Shown: piece by piece, positions 33,139 to 43,376 of the stretch
Layout: each line of letters starts with the position of its first letter
How positions within the stretch are numbered: the first letter of the stretch is position 1
Assembly: GCF_018882185.1 (NCBI RefSeq)
Contig: NZ_JACVOY010000001.1
Coordinates: forward strand, 1 to 64,000
DNA length: 64,000 nucleotides
From: Polynucleobacter sp. AP-Latsch-80-C2
GTDB lineage: Bacteria; Pseudomonadota; Gammaproteobacteria; Burkholderiales; Burkholderiaceae
Direction: 5' to 3'
Translations under genes and position numbers: made by a program
The notes under the pieces: generated by a model
The model's database searches: none
What the model was told of the DNA's origin: nothing
Seen by the model: only the letters and a program-made list of their open reading frames with translations

Positions 33139-34416
33139 TTATTTAATGGCGCGATAGCCGATATCTTTGCGATATTGCATGCCGTCAAATTGGATTTGAT
33201 CGATAGCTTCATAGGCCTTCTGCTGGGCGCCACGAACGGTATCTGCAAGACCAACTACGCACATCACACGACCACCAGAAGTTACTAATTTGCCATCTAG
33301 TAATTTAGTGCCCGCATGAAAAGTGATCTGATCTTCAGTATCTGCAGGTATGCCGGTAATGACGTCACCATTGCGCGGTGTATCAGGGTAGTTGTGTGCA
33401 GCAAGTACTACGCCCAGAGCGGTACGACGGTCCCAGTCAAGCTCAACTTCATTGAGCGTGCCATCTACTGCATGATCGAGCGCATTCACAAGATCGCTAC
33501 GAAGACGTGCCATGATGGGTTGTGTTTCTGGATCACCCATACGGCAATTGAATTCTAAAGTTTTGATTTTTCCATCAGGAGCAATCATTAGGCCAGCATA
33601 CAAGAAGCCGGTGTAAGGAATGCCGTCAGACTCCATGCCTTTAACGGTAGGCATGATGACTTCGCGTAATGCACGTGCATGAATTTCTGGTGTAACAACC
33701 GGAGCAGGTGAGTAAGCACCCATGCCACCAGTGTTCGGCCCTTGGTCAGCATCGAGCAAGCGCTTATGATCTTGGCTAGTAGCCAGTGCCAATACATGTT
33801 TGCCATCTACCAAGACGATGAAGCTCGCTTCTTCACCGGTTAAGAACTCTTCAATCACAACACGAGCGCCAGCGTTACCAAGCTTGTTATCAGCTAGCAT
33901 CATGTCAACAGCAGCATGAGCTTCTTCTAAGCTCATTGCCACAACAACACCTTTACCAGCTGCTAAGCCATCAGCCTTAATCACGATGGGTGCACCTTTA
34001 GCATCAATATAGGCATGCGCTTCTAATGCATTGGAGAAAGTTTGATAGTCAGCGGTAGGGATACCATGACGCTTCATGAAAGCTTTAGAGAAGTCTTTGG
34101 AAGATTCTAATTGGGCTGCCAATTGTGTAGGTCCAAAAATGCGTAGACCATTATTGCGGAAAACGTCCACAATGCCTGCAGCTAAGGGAGCCTCGGGTCC
34201 TACTACGGTTAAGTGAATTTTTTCGCGCTTAGCAAAGTCCGCTAGTTCTTGTAGTCCAGTAATCGGAAGATTTTCAATGCCGGCTGCTGTTTGCTTTGCT
34301 GAAGCAGTGCCACCATTTCCTGGTGCGACATATACCGTTTGCACTTGAGGAGATTGAGCAAGTTTCCAGGCCAATGCGTGTTCGCGTCCGCCAGATCCGA
34401 TTAATAGAATTTTCAT
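33139..34416 (-). CDS. purD: phosphoribosylamine-glycine ligase
   Basis: GAR synthetase, the second step of de novo purine synthesis. The N-terminal domain begins KILLIGSGGREHALAWKLAQ. The ATP-grasp core has IKADGLAAGKGVVVA, FLTGEEASFIVLVDG, ATSQDHKRLLDADQGPNTGG and FLYAGLMIAPDGKIKTLEFN, then the metal site CRMGDPETQ. The length of 425 is standard. It is part of a minus-strand run yebC-purD-hemF-nadD with short gaps. Confidence 0.96.
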   Translation of the reverse strand: MKILLIGSGGREHALAWKLAQSPQVQTVYVAPGNGGTASAKQTAAGIENLPITGLQELADFAKREKIHLTVVGPEAPLAAGIVDVFRNNGLRIFGPTQLAAQLESSKDFSKAFMKRHGIPTADYQTFSNALEAHAYIDAKGAPIVIKADGLAAGKGVVVAMSLEEAHAAVDMMLADNKLGNAGARVVIEEFLTGEEASFIVLVDGKHVLALATSQDHKRLLDADQGPNTGGMGAYSPAPVVTPEIHARALREVIMPTVKGMESDGIPYTGFLYAGLMIAPDGKIKTLEFNCRMGDPETQPIMARLRSDLVNALDHAVDGTLNEVELDWDRRTALGVVLAAHNYPDTPRNGDVITGIPADTEDQITFHAGTKLLDGKLVTSGGRVMCVVGLADTVRGAQQKAYEAIDQIQFDGMQYRKDIGYRAIK

Positions 34417-34463
34417 AGCAAGCTGTCTGTATTAATTAAAGTAATGATGAAAGTATGGGAAGC

Positions 34464-35183
34464 TTAAAGCTCAGCGTTGGTGAAGACGTCCTGAACGTCA
34501 TCTAAGTTCTCAAGCGCATCGAGTAATTTCTGCATACTTTCTGCTTGATCACCTTCGAGAGCAATTTCAGTCTCAGGACGCATTGCAACCGTAGCAAGTT
34601 CAGGTTTAAGTCCAGCTTTGGTAATGGCGTCTTGCACTTTAGGGAAATCAGGAACGGGCGTTAATACTTCTAATGAACCATCATCATGCGTGATGACATC
34701 ATCTGCACCTGCATCCAATGCCACTTCCATGAGTTGATCTTCATTAGTACCTGGCGCAAATAACATTTGGCCACAGTGCTTAAATAAGAAAGCAACCGAA
34801 CCTTCGGTGCCCATGTTCCCACCATTTTTATTAAAAGCGTGGCGAACTTCGGCAACAGTACGGGTGCGGTTATCGGTTAAGCAATCGACAATGATTGCTG
34901 CTCCATTAATGCCATAACCTTCGTAACGAATTTCTTCGTAGTTCACACCCTCAAGTGAGCCGGTGCCGCGTTGAATTGCTCTTTGTACGTTGTCATTTGG
35001 CATGTTGGCATCTTTGGCTTTATCAATTGCCAGGCGTAAACGGGGGTTAGTCGCAATATCCCCGCCACCCATTTTGGCGGCAACGGTAATTTCTTTGATG
35101 AGCTTGGTCCAAATCTTGCCGCGTTTTTCGTCTTGACGACCTTTGCGGTGCTGAATATTGGCCCATTTTGAATGGCCGGCCAT
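34464..35183 (-). CDS. yebC: YebC/PmpR-family protein
   Basis: A 239-residue protein of the TACO1/YebC family, described both as a DNA-binding regulator and as a translation factor for proline-rich stretches. The start [20 protein letters not shown] and [17 protein letters not shown] are hallmarks. The middle part [20 protein letters not shown] and [20 protein letters not shown] is also typical. Here it precedes purD by 47 bases. The 152 bases between its start and tRNA-Leu contain no other gene that I can see. Confidence 0.93.
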   Translation of the reverse strand: MAGHSKWANIQHRKGRQDEKRGKIWTKLIKEITVAAKMGGGDIATNPRLRLAIDKAKDANMPNDNVQRAIQRGTGSLEGVNYEEIRYEGYGINGAAIIVDCLTDNRTRTVAEVRHAFNKNGGNMGTEGSVAFLFKHCGQMLFAPGTNEDQLMEVALDAGADDVITHDDGSLEVLTPVPDFPKVQDAITKAGLKPELATVAMRPETEIALEGDQAESMQKLLDALENLDDVQDVFTNAEL

Positions 35184-35335
35184 GCGGGTGAGTCCTTTTA
35201 GTAATTTGGCTAGAAGACCTCATTTTAAGGGGTTCTGGACCAAAGGGAGGGGATGCTGAGCCAATTTTTGTTACACTCTCATGTCTTAGCAGTAACAAAG
35301 CAATAAAGTCAGCAGAATTTCCACTGCAAACACCT

Positions 35336-35420
35336 GCCTCGGTGATGGAATTGGTAGACGTGCCGGACTCAAAATCCGGTGCCGCAAGGCGTGGCGGTTC
35401 GAGTCCGCCCCGAGGCACCA
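35336..35420 (+). tRNA. tRNA-Leu (anticodon CAA)
   Basis: An 85-nt class II tRNA. The acceptor stem is GCCTCGG/CCGAGGC with an encoded ACCA end. The anticodon stem-loop is CCGGA-CTCAAAA-TCCGG with anticodon CAA. A long variable arm (GTGCCGCAAGGCGTG) precedes the T arm GGCGGTTCGAGTCCGCC. It reads UUG codons. Confidence 0.97.
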
Positions 35421-35457
35421 TTCAAACGGCTAATCTGCCTTTGAATTTCACTGAATG

Positions 35458-36399
35458 CTAAATCTCGTAGGTTTCCGATTCGTTATTCATCGCCTGCTCG
35501 ACAATTTTCTTAGTGAGCGTTGGGGAGAAGAGCTCAATGAAGGTGTAAACAAAAGAGCGCAGATAAGCACCTTGCTTTACGCCCAGATGAGTAACGTTAT
35601 TGCCAAACAGGTGACCTACTGGGATGACTTTGAGATTGCGGTCTTTATCGGCATCGTAGGCGAGGCCTGCGACGATCCCAACACCCATGCCAACTTCTAC
35701 ATAGGTCTTAATCACGTCCGCATCAATCGCTTCAAGGATGATGTCAGGGCTTAAGCTGCGTTGTGCAAAAGCGGCATCAATCTTGCTACGTCCTGCGAAG
35801 GCTTTGTCATAAGTGATGATGGGATATTTAGCGATTTCTTCTAAGGTCACAGTGGCTTGATTGAGCAGGGGATGACTCAATGGCACCATGATGACGTGCT
35901 GCCATTGATAGCCTGGTAGTGCTAGTACACCAGGCGTATTGGCGATCCCTTCTGTGGCAATGGCAATATCAGCACGATCATGTATGAGGAGTTCGGCAAT
36001 TTGACCTGGGCTTCCTTGCTGAATACTCACGCGTACTTTTGGAAAGCGCTTCGTAAACTCGGTAAGTACTTTTGGGAGCGCATAGCGTGCTTGGGTATGG
36101 GTAGTGGCAATCACAAAGTTGCCCTGATCTTGGCTAGCAAAATCTTTACCAACGCGCTTTAGCGTCTCTACCTCATCCAGAATTCGCTCAATAGAGCTCA
36201 AAATTCGTTTTCCCGGCTCGGTGAGTGAGCGGATCCGTTTGCCGTGACGGCGAAAGATTTCAACTCCAAGCTCATCCTCTAGCTCAATAATGGCTTTAGA
36301 AACACCAGGCTGGGACGTAAATAGAGCCTTGGCAGCAGAAGTCAGATTGAAGTTTTGTCGGACGGCTTCCCGGACAAAGCGAAATTGATGAAGATTCAT
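35458..36399 (-). CDS. cysB: CysB-type LysR regulator
   Basis: A 313-residue LysR-family protein of the CysB/Cbl subgroup, which activates sulfur assimilation genes. The N-terminal HTH has MNLHQFRFVREAVRQNFNLT and ALFTSQPGVSKAIIELEDEL. The effector domain starts IATTHTQARYALPKVLTEF, as in CysB, with the ligand-site segments QGSPGQIAELL and VGMGVGIVAGLAYD. CysB-type proteins respond to O-acetylserine or sulfate; the exact ligand is not readable here. No sulfur assimilation genes lie nearby, so it probably acts in trans. Confidence 0.87.
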   Translation of the reverse strand: MNLHQFRFVREAVRQNFNLTSAAKALFTSQPGVSKAIIELEDELGVEIFRRHGKRIRSLTEPGKRILSSIERILDEVETLKRVGKDFASQDQGNFVIATTHTQARYALPKVLTEFTKRFPKVRVSIQQGSPGQIAELLIHDRADIAIATEGIANTPGVLALPGYQWQHVIMVPLSHPLLNQATVTLEEIAKYPIITYDKAFAGRSKIDAAFAQRSLSPDIILEAIDADVIKTYVEVGMGVGIVAGLAYDADKDRNLKVIPVGHLFGNNVTHLGVKQGAYLRSFVYTFIELFSPTLTKKIVEQAMNNESETYEI

Positions 36400-36461
36400 A
36401 GTGACTCCTGTCTATATATCAACAAAGATATAGGAATCAAATTCTAAATGATTTTTGGGTA

Positions 36462-37616
36462 TTAAGCCTTAGAAACCCAGCGAAGACCTATTAAAGCCAG
36501 CATGAAATAGAGCAGAGGTGGCGTTAAAGCGGTTAAGAGGGCTGGCCACGAGCCTAGCAAGCCCACATTTGAGAAGAGGGAGTTAAAGAGTTGAAAACTC
36601 ATTCCCAGCATGATTCCGCCAAATACTTTAATACCTACGCTACCAGCGCGAACTTTTAGAAAGCCAAAGGGCAATGCCAGGGCCAGCATCACGAAAATAA
36701 TGAAGGGGTAGACCACTTTCTTCCAAAAGGCGATGGAGTGACGTTGCGCATCTTGTTTGTTTTCTTGGAGATGGTTAATGAAGCGAGCCAAACTCAAAAT
36801 GGACATTTTTTCCGGACTGATGAGCAGTACGTTCAGAATTTGAGGGGTAACCTCAGACATTAAGGTAATAGTGGGATGTTTGATGGTCTGAGAAGCGAAA
36901 ACAGGATTTAGTGGGTCAGACTGTTTGGTTTCTTTGAAACGAGTCTCGGTAACATCATTCAGAGTCCACGTTCCCGATTGATCAAAAAGTCCAGAGGCTG
37001 CGGTTCTGATCGAGAGTAGGTGATAGACATCATCAAACTCATACATCCGAATATTGCGAATTTCATTGTCTTTATCAATTTTGCCAACGTTGACATAGCG
37101 CACGCCAGGGCGAACGGGGCCACTACCATCTTCATCGCGCAGGCGATCTTTAACCCAAACACCCGTTCTAAATTGCGACGAGAAAGAAGAGCCTAAGGCC
37201 TTCATTCGAATTTGATCTGACTTGGCTTCAGAGTAGGGGCCAACCCATTCACTCATGATAAGGATGAGTGCAATTAAGGGAATCGCAATTTTGGCGAGAG
37301 TAATTAAGCCCCGCTTCACATCCAATCCAGCAATGCGCAAAATCGTAAATTCGGATTGACTGGCGAGCATAGCAAAGACATAAATACTGCCAATCAAACT
37401 AGCGATCGGAATGATTTCTGAGATGCGGCTTGGCGCCTTGAGGAGCACATGCAGTAAAGCAAGCGGCAAAGTATATTGCCCTTGCACAGAGCCGAGCTCA
37501 CTCAAGATATCAAAGAATAAAAATAGCGCAACAAGAGCGAACAAGATGAAACCAAAGGCAGCATATATTTGCTTGGCTAAATAGCGCTCAAAGATGTATG
37601 GAAAAATGAGCTTCAT
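36462..37616 (-). CDS. lptG: LPS export permease LptG
   Basis: One of the two permease subunits of LptB2FG, which extracts LPS from the inner membrane. Six transmembrane helices are visible: about 15-35, 60-85 and 98-120 at the N-terminus and three at the C-terminus. Between them lies a periplasmic beta-jellyroll region (about 140-275). The N-terminal FERYLAKQIYAAFGFIL and the C-terminal MLALALPFGFLKVRAGSVGI are typical. Lipopolysaccharide is thus made here, consistent with msbA and the glycosyltransferases at 24-28 kb. It follows lptF after 2 bases. Confidence 0.92.
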   Translation of the reverse strand: MKLIFPYIFERYLAKQIYAAFGFILFALVALFLFFDILSELGSVQGQYTLPLALLHVLLKAPSRISEIIPIASLIGSIYVFAMLASQSEFTILRIAGLDVKRGLITLAKIAIPLIALILIMSEWVGPYSEAKSDQIRMKALGSSFSSQFRTGVWVKDRLRDEDGSGPVRPGVRYVNVGKIDKDNEIRNIRMYEFDDVYHLLSIRTAASGLFDQSGTWTLNDVTETRFKETKQSDPLNPVFASQTIKHPTITLMSEVTPQILNVLLISPEKMSILSLARFINHLQENKQDAQRHSIAFWKKVVYPFIIFVMLALALPFGFLKVRAGSVGIKVFGGIMLGMSFQLFNSLFSNVGLLGSWPALLTALTPPLLYFMLALIGLRWVSKA

Positions 37617-37618
37617 AA

Positions 37619-38740
37619 CTAAGCTTTATTCTTCGCGAATGCAGCCGGGAGTTGGCGACGCCACCATTTTATGGAAGGATTAATTCGGTTCCGAATGAGG
37701 GCTGTAGCAATGATGAGTGCGAGGAGGTGGATGGGCCAGACCCCCACAAAGACATTGATCTTGCCTTGAGCAACAAAGTTTTGCGTCAGATTCAGTAGGT
37801 TGCTGTAAATCAAATAAATTAATACCGCATAGAACATGGCGGTATAGCTGCCCAGCCTAGGATTAACGTAAGCCAGTGGGATGGCAATCAATACCAAGCC
37901 CAAAGCCATGAGCGGCAACCCAACGCGCCACAAGATCTCGGCCCGATTGGGGTTGGCAGCAATGGGGTTAGGATCATTTAAGAGCTCGGTGATGGTCTTT
38001 TCACGGTCGCGTGGAGCTGGCGCCATGGCATCTTTACTGCGGATCTTGGTGTCATATTCATTAAATTCTAGAATTCTAAAGTTCGGCTCAGTAGGGTGAC
38101 CCTCATAGCGGCGACCCCGATGAAGGACAATGGACTTTTCACCGCCCTCTCCATTTTGTACGTAGCCAGTTGAAGCTACTGCAATGCTCAAGCGCCCATT
38201 TTTATTATCAGCAACAAAAATATTCTTCACTTCGCTTTTATCAACATCCAATTCTTCAATAAAGAAGACGCGTTCCGCCTTGGCTGATTCTTTAAATTGA
38301 CCAGCAGTCACCATGGAAACATCATCGCGTTGTTGGAAGCGTTGACTGATGAGTGTGGATTCTCGATTTGCCCAAGGCCATACAAAGAGTGCCAGCAGAG
38401 CAATAATGATGATGAGTGGAATTGCAAATTGCAAAATAGGACGGATTAAGTTGGTCACGCTCAAGCCGCTTGCAAACCACACAATCATTTCTGAGTCTTT
38501 GTACCAGCGCACCAACACAATTAGTGTGGCAACAAATAGGGAGACTGTTAGCAGTACTGCTAAGTAACCTAATGTTGCTAAAGCAATCAGGACTAAAGCA
38601 TCCTCAGGATTAACGGCACCATTTGCAGCAAAGCCCAAAATGCGAATCACCAGTGAGGTGATCATAATGGTCACCAAAACCAAAAAAACCCCACCAGTCG
38701 TAAAGCTGAGTTCTCGGCGTAGGGCTTGTTTAAAAATCAT
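37619..38740 (-). CDS. lptF: LPS export permease LptF
   Basis: The partner permease of LptG: 373 residues, six transmembrane helices and a central jellyroll. The N-terminal IFKQALRRELSFTTGGVFLV and VLVRWYKDSEMIVWFASGLS are family landmarks. The C-terminal WRVGLPLMALGLVLIAIPLA and GSYTAMFYAVLIYLIYSNLL are also conserved. It starts 149 bases from the divergent pepA. Confidence 0.92.
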   Translation of the reverse strand: MIFKQALRRELSFTTGGVFLVLVTIMITSLVIRILGFAANGAVNPEDALVLIALATLGYLAVLLTVSLFVATLIVLVRWYKDSEMIVWFASGLSVTNLIRPILQFAIPLIIIIALLALFVWPWANRESTLISQRFQQRDDVSMVTAGQFKESAKAERVFFIEELDVDKSEVKNIFVADNKNGRLSIAVASTGYVQNGEGGEKSIVLHRGRRYEGHPTEPNFRILEFNEYDTKIRSKDAMAPAPRDREKTITELLNDPNPIAANPNRAEILWRVGLPLMALGLVLIAIPLAYVNPRLGSYTAMFYAVLIYLIYSNLLNLTQNFVAQGKINVFVGVWPIHLLALIIATALIRNRINPSIKWWRRQLPAAFAKNKA

Positions 38741-38889
38741 GAGGTGCTAATGGATAGGTATCAGACGGGATATTAAGGTGATAAATAGCTTATATTGGAG
38801 CAGATACAGATGTTCATCTTCATGTCGGAGGATAATGGATAAACATCCTTTTATCCCCTTGAATTTACTTATTAATAACGCATTAAATT

Positions 38890-40500
38890 ATGACAATTCA
38901 ATTTAGTACCAAGATTTTCCCTCAAGCCGACCTGGGAAATCAAAAATCCCTTAAATCTAGCCTGAAAACCCTATTGGCTCATGCCACTGACTGTCTAGTC
39001 TTGGCTTATTCCAAGGCGGACTTAGAAGGCTTTGGTGGTAGTAAGGCCGCCAAAACAAAATCTGGGCTGTTGATGGAGCTTGATCTTTTGTTGGGAGGCT
39101 CTGTAAGTCATGCCAATGTAGTGGGCGATTTAGATGCAAAGCAGTCTTCAGTATGTATCTTGCGCGCGGAAAAGTCTTGGAGTGCAAATGGCGTAAAGGC
39201 AAAACGCGTTTTATTGATTAGCTTAGGGGATTTACACCTCACAAGTGATCGTAGTTTGACTGCTTTTTCTAAGATTGCGCGTGCAGCATTGAAATCACTC
39301 AGTGGCGGTTCAATCGAGAATGCCCTATGGTTTATTCCTAGCTTCTCACTTGCACATCAAACCAGCTTTATTGCTGATGAAGTGCGTCTCACGATTCAAT
39401 ACGCTGGTGATCAGGCTTATCGTTTTGGCGTGCGTCAACCTGCCATGAAATTTAAGGCTAAAGATCAAGCGGACACTTTTAAGCATTTAATATTTGCAGG
39501 CAATGATGCTTGTAGTAAAGAATTGAAGGATGCCGTAGCCCAAGGCATTGCAATGGTAGAGGGAATGAATCTTGCGAAAGATTTGGGCAATCTCCCGCCG
39601 AATATCTGCACGCCAACGTATTTAGGCAAAACAGCTCAGGGTCTCACTAAGAAGGCCGGCCTCAAGGTAGAGGTTTTAGGTCTGAAGCAAATTCAAGCAT
39701 TGGGTATGGGCTCCTTTTTATCGGTAGCCAAGGGCTCTGATACGCCGCCGCAATTTATCGTGATGCGCCATCAAGGTGGCAAGGCTGGCGAAGCCCCTAT
39801 TGTATTGGTCGGCAAGGGAATTACTTTTGATACAGGTGGCATTTCATTAAAGCCTGGCGAAGCCATGGATGAGATGAAGTACGACATGTGTGGTGCTGCG
39901 TCGGTTATCGGCACAATGTATGCCGCTGGTTTAATGAAACTCAAGAAGAATGTCATCGGTGTAGTTCCCACTTGTGAAAATATGCCCTCAGGTGGTGCAA
40001 CGCGTCCTGGCGATATTGTTAAAAGCATGTCAGGTCAGACAATTGAGGTTTTGAATACCGATGCTGAAGGACGCCTCATTTTGTGTGATGCCTTAACGTA
40101 TGTTGAGCGCTTTAAACCTAAGGCTGTTATTGATGTCGCTACGCTGACCGGCGCTTGTATTATCGCCTTAGGTCATGTACACAGCGGCTTGTTCTCGGAT
40201 GATGAAGGTCTGGTGCATGCTTTAACCAAAGCTGGTCAAGCCTCTTTAGATACAGTGTGGCGCTTGCCTTTGGACGCTGCATATCACGAGCAATTGAAAT
40301 CGAATTTTGCTGATGTGGCGAATATTGGTGGTAGGCCTGCTGGTAGCGTAACTGCAGCCTGTTTCTTATCGCGTTTCACTGAAAAATATAAGTGGGCTCA
40401 CTTAGATATCGCCGGGACAGCTTGGAAGAGTGGCGCAGCTAAAGGATCTACTGGGCGCCCCGTGCCATTGCTTCTCAATTTCTTGCTTGAGCAACACTAA
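38890..40500 (+). CDS. pepA: cytosol aminopeptidase PepA
   Basis: A leucyl aminopeptidase (M17) that removes N-terminal residues from peptides; PepA in E. coli also binds DNA in Xer recombination. The dinuclear metal and catalytic region is clear: KGITFDTGG at 309-317 and the signature NTDAEGRL at 389-396 (Arg395 and the metal ligands Asp391 and Glu393). [16 protein letters not shown] and [13 protein letters not shown] follow the pattern. The length of 536 is slightly above the usual 500 through insertions in the N-terminal domain. It is divergent from lptF, the common proteobacterial arrangement. Confidence 0.93.
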   Translation: MTIQFSTKIFPQADLGNQKSLKSSLKTLLAHATDCLVLAYSKADLEGFGGSKAAKTKSGLLMELDLLLGGSVSHANVVGDLDAKQSSVCILRAEKSWSANGVKAKRVLLISLGDLHLTSDRSLTAFSKIARAALKSLSGGSIENALWFIPSFSLAHQTSFIADEVRLTIQYAGDQAYRFGVRQPAMKFKAKDQADTFKHLIFAGNDACSKELKDAVAQGIAMVEGMNLAKDLGNLPPNICTPTYLGKTAQGLTKKAGLKVEVLGLKQIQALGMGSFLSVAKGSDTPPQFIVMRHQGGKAGEAPIVLVGKGITFDTGGISLKPGEAMDEMKYDMCGAASVIGTMYAAGLMKLKKNVIGVVPTCENMPSGGATRPGDIVKSMSGQTIEVLNTDAEGRLILCDALTYVERFKPKAVIDVATLTGACIIALGHVHSGLFSDDEGLVHALTKAGQASLDTVWRLPLDAAYHEQLKSNFADVANIGGRPAGSVTAACFLSRFTEKYKWAHLDIAGTAWKSGAAKGSTGRPVPLLLNFLLEQH

Positions 40501-40529
40501 GTTTCCTGAAGGCGCTTAGTACATTCATC

Positions 40530-40994
40530 ATGGCTCGAATTGATTTTCACAGTAATGTTGCCGATAAGTTGCAATATGCGTGTCGTTTAACTAGAAAAAT
40601 CTGGAGCGATACCACCAGCGGCCAACCGGTTCGCAATATTGTGATGGTTGGCGAAAAGGCTGACTTACAAAAACTCGATGAGTTACTTTGGACATTTAGT
40701 AGTGCGGATTTTTTACCCCATTGCTATATTGATGATGAAGCTGCAGCTGAAACTCCAATAGTACTCACGGATGATTTTGCTTCTGCCGCCTTAAATCACA
40801 TTCCTCATGCCGACATCATGATCCATTTAGGAATGCGTATGCCTCAGGATGTCGCGGCGTTAGTGGCGCGCTTTCCCAGAATTGTGGAAGTGGTCACAGT
40901 GAATGAGGCGGAGCGTCTTGCTGGGCGTGAGCGTTACAAGGCTTATCGTGACTTGGGTCATGAGCTGCATAACTTCGATCAGTCGAAAAGCTAA
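40530..40994 (+). CDS. holC: DNA polymerase III chi subunit HolC
   Basis: A clamp-loader accessory subunit of 154 residues that links the loader to SSB. The family start [20 protein letters not shown] is followed by [19 protein letters not shown] and the C-terminal [20 protein letters not shown]. It is placed 30 bases after pepA and 2 bases before lgt. PepA-HolC is a conserved order. Confidence 0.9.
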   Translation: MARIDFHSNVADKLQYACRLTRKIWSDTTSGQPVRNIVMVGEKADLQKLDELLWTFSSADFLPHCYIDDEAAAETPIVLTDDFASAALNHIPHADIMIHLGMRMPQDVAALVARFPRIVEVVTVNEAERLAGRERYKAYRDLGHELHNFDQSKS

Positions 40995-40996
40995 TC

Positions 40997-41785
40997 ATGT
41001 TGATTCATCCTCAGATTGATCCAGCGGCGATTCGCCTAGGGTCTTTTGCAATTCATTGGTATGGGGTGATGTACCTCTTAGCCTTTGCGCAATTTTTACT
41101 ATTGGGTCGTTTGCGTATTCGGGCGCCACGTTATCAAGCATTGGGTTGGTCCTACAAGGATCTAGAAGACCTTTTATTTGCCGGTGTCTTGGGTGTCGTA
41201 CTAGGTGGTCGAATTGGTTATACCTTGTTTTATATGCCAGCCCACTACCTTACCCACCCTTTGGATATTTTGAAGATCTGGGAAGGCGGCATGTCTTTTC
41301 ATGGTGGTCTCTTAGGGGTGTTGATTGCGCTTTACTGGTTTGCGCACAAGCGTAGAACCACCTTCTTTGTCGTGAGCGATTTAGTGGCGCCATTGGTGCC
41401 ATTCGGTTTAGCGTTTGGGCGCCTTGGAAACTTTATTAATGGTGAGCTCTGGGGAAGACCAACAGATCTCCCTTGGGCGATGGTATTTCCATTGGTGGAT
41501 TCTGTTCCGCGTCACCCCTCACAGATTTATCAATTGCTGGGCGAGGGCGTCTTGCTTGGTATTGCCCTGTGGATCTACTCTGGTAAGCCACGCCGTGTAG
41601 GTCAGGTTTCTGGCTTCTTCTTGCTCGGTTACGGTGTGTGTCGCTTTCTGGCGGAATATGCTCGCGAACCTGATGCCTTTTTGGGCTTGTTGGGGCTGGG
41701 GCTTTCGATGGGTCAGTGGCTGTGCGTGCCAATGATTGTTTTTGGCATCTATCTCATGACTGCCTTTAAATCCAAATCAGCCTAA
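40997..41785 (+). CDS. lgt: prolipoprotein diacylglyceryl transferase
   Basis: An inner-membrane enzyme that transfers diacylglycerol from phosphatidylglycerol to the lipobox Cys of prolipoproteins. It has seven membrane segments. The Lgt signature is [20 protein letters not shown], with [13 protein letters not shown] (conserved His and Tyr region) after it, and [17 protein letters not shown] before it. The length of 262 is typical. It follows holC with a 2-base gap. The next 146 bases to the decarboxylase gene have no gene. Confidence 0.95.
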   Translation: MLIHPQIDPAAIRLGSFAIHWYGVMYLLAFAQFLLLGRLRIRAPRYQALGWSYKDLEDLLFAGVLGVVLGGRIGYTLFYMPAHYLTHPLDILKIWEGGMSFHGGLLGVLIALYWFAHKRRTTFFVVSDLVAPLVPFGLAFGRLGNFINGELWGRPTDLPWAMVFPLVDSVPRHPSQIYQLLGEGVLLGIALWIYSGKPRRVGQVSGFFLLGYGVCRFLAEYAREPDAFLGLLGLGLSMGQWLCVPMIVFGIYLMTAFKSKSA

Positions 41786-41931
41786 ATATTCGCTAATGGC
41801 CAAACCCCGGATGGCCCCAAGCAACTTCCAGGGCCATTCAAACAAGTCTTTCTAATTTTCACTATGATTGTCATCAGTGCTTGAAATCTGATTTCATCCA
41901 CCTTATGATTACCTTTCTTTGAAAGAAATAC

Positions 41932-43236
41932 ATGCTTGAGAAGCTTGCCAAAGCCCGCTATTTTTCGCGCCTGACTGGTGCTGTAAATCGCCTTATTTCT
42001 GAGCGAGGCGAGTCTAATGCAGTCAGCATGGCTGACGATGTCATTACTAACTATCGCAAGCTGTCTAAAGACCAGCACGGTAAATTTTTTACCTTCTTGT
42101 TTGAAAAGCTCAATCCCAATCCTGCTGCAGTGATGACTGCTGCGCAGCATTTTTCAGCAGAAGCGAGTGCGCGTAATTACATTAAATTACAACGTGTCAC
42201 CGAACCTCCAAGACAAGAATTATTTCGTCGATTAAATCGCGCAACGAATGGCACTGCAGCTCTTGTTGAGATGCGCAGAGATCTTTTGCAGTTATTGGAA
42301 AAGCAACCAGAGTTAACTGCGGTAGATTTTGACTTGCGCCACTTACTCTCTTCTTGGTTTAATCCCGGTTTCTTGAAGATGCATCGTGTCGACTGGAAGT
42401 CGCCTGCTGAGGTACTCGAGAAGTTAATTCAGCATGAGGCAGTGCACGCCATTGATGGTTGGGATGACTTGCGCCGCCGCCTGCAGCCGGATCGTAGATG
42501 TTTTGCATTCTTTCATCCACAGCTGCCTAATGAGCCCCTGATTTTTGTGGAAGTTGCACTGCTGCCAGAAATTCCTGCAGTCATTACCCCTTTGGTGGAT
42601 AAAAAAGCAGAGACTATGCATCAATCGTCTCACTATAAGGTGGCTGCTTTTTATTCCATCAGTAACTGTGAGCCAGGATTGCGGGGTGTATCCATGGGTA
42701 ATTTCTTGATTAAGCGTGTTGCTGAACAGTTGCACGCCGAGTTTCCTAGTTTGAAGACATTTGTGACCTTGTCTCCTATTCCTGGATTTGTTGATTGGAT
42801 AGCAGCTGGCGCAGAGATTGGCGATCAGAAGTCGACCGTGCAATTAAAGCCTGCAATTCGAACAGCACGCGAACAAGCACTCGAGACTATGGGGCTGAGT
42901 AATCGCTCATGGACTGAGCGCTTAAGTGCAGGTTGGCATCCGGACAATGCTACCGAGAAAGAAAAAGCTGCATTGCTCTGCTTGGCCAGTATTTACTTAG
43001 GACTTGGATCTGCAGGCAGAAACGGTAATCCTGTAGCGAAGTTCCATTTAGGTAACGGTGCAAGATTGCATCAAATTAATTGGGCAGGCGATCTTTCTCG
43101 AAAGGGTTTGCGCCAATCTGCTTCACTCATGGTGAACTATTTGTACGATCTATCCTCGGTTGAAGAAAATCATGAGCGTTTTACGCAAGGTGAAATCGAT
43201 TATTCCAGGGCTGTTGGTCGTTTAATGCAGCCCTAG
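41932..43236 (+). CDS. malonyl-CoA decarboxylase
   Basis: Converts malonyl-CoA to acetyl-CoA and CO2. The N-terminal helical domain is at about 1-150 and the GNAT-like catalytic domain follows. Visible are HEAVHAIDGWDDLRRRLQPD, then FFHPQLPNEPLIFVEVALL, SISNCEPGLRGVSMGNFLIK with the conserved Ser, and TFVTLSPIPGF. HQINWAGDLSRKGLRQSASL near the C-terminus holds the catalytic His region. The length of 434 matches MatA/MCD enzymes. Downstream come a TRAP transporter and a malonyl-CoA ligase, which together give uptake, activation and decarboxylation of malonate. Confidence 0.9.
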   Translation: MLEKLAKARYFSRLTGAVNRLISERGESNAVSMADDVITNYRKLSKDQHGKFFTFLFEKLNPNPAAVMTAAQHFSAEASARNYIKLQRVTEPPRQELFRRLNRATNGTAALVEMRRDLLQLLEKQPELTAVDFDLRHLLSSWFNPGFLKMHRVDWKSPAEVLEKLIQHEAVHAIDGWDDLRRRLQPDRRCFAFFHPQLPNEPLIFVEVALLPEIPAVITPLVDKKAETMHQSSHYKVAAFYSISNCEPGLRGVSMGNFLIKRVAEQLHAEFPSLKTFVTLSPIPGFVDWIAAGAEIGDQKSTVQLKPAIRTAREQALETMGLSNRSWTERLSAGWHPDNATEKEKAALLCLASIYLGLGSAGRNGNPVAKFHLGNGARLHQINWAGDLSRKGLRQSASLMVNYLYDLSSVEENHERFTQGEIDYSRAVGRLMQP

Positions 43237-43376
43237 GCCTTCAAATTAAGGTAGTGGGCTTCTGAAGCGAGATATGCAGCAATTCCCTTTAGAATGTGGG
43301 GTAAAGGCTAGGGTTGTTGGATTCGATATAACAGCAATTAAATAAACATATAAAAATACTGATCTAGGAGATTGTT

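Noticed and set aside
35047..35421. 124-residue minus-strand frame across tRNA-Leu
   Set aside because: Covers the tRNA and the 5' end of yebC; the N-terminal MVPRGGLEPP type sequence is the well-known false protein read from tRNA-Leu genes.
42424..42843. 139-residue minus-strand frame
   Set aside because: Antisense inside the malonyl-CoA decarboxylase gene, no domain.
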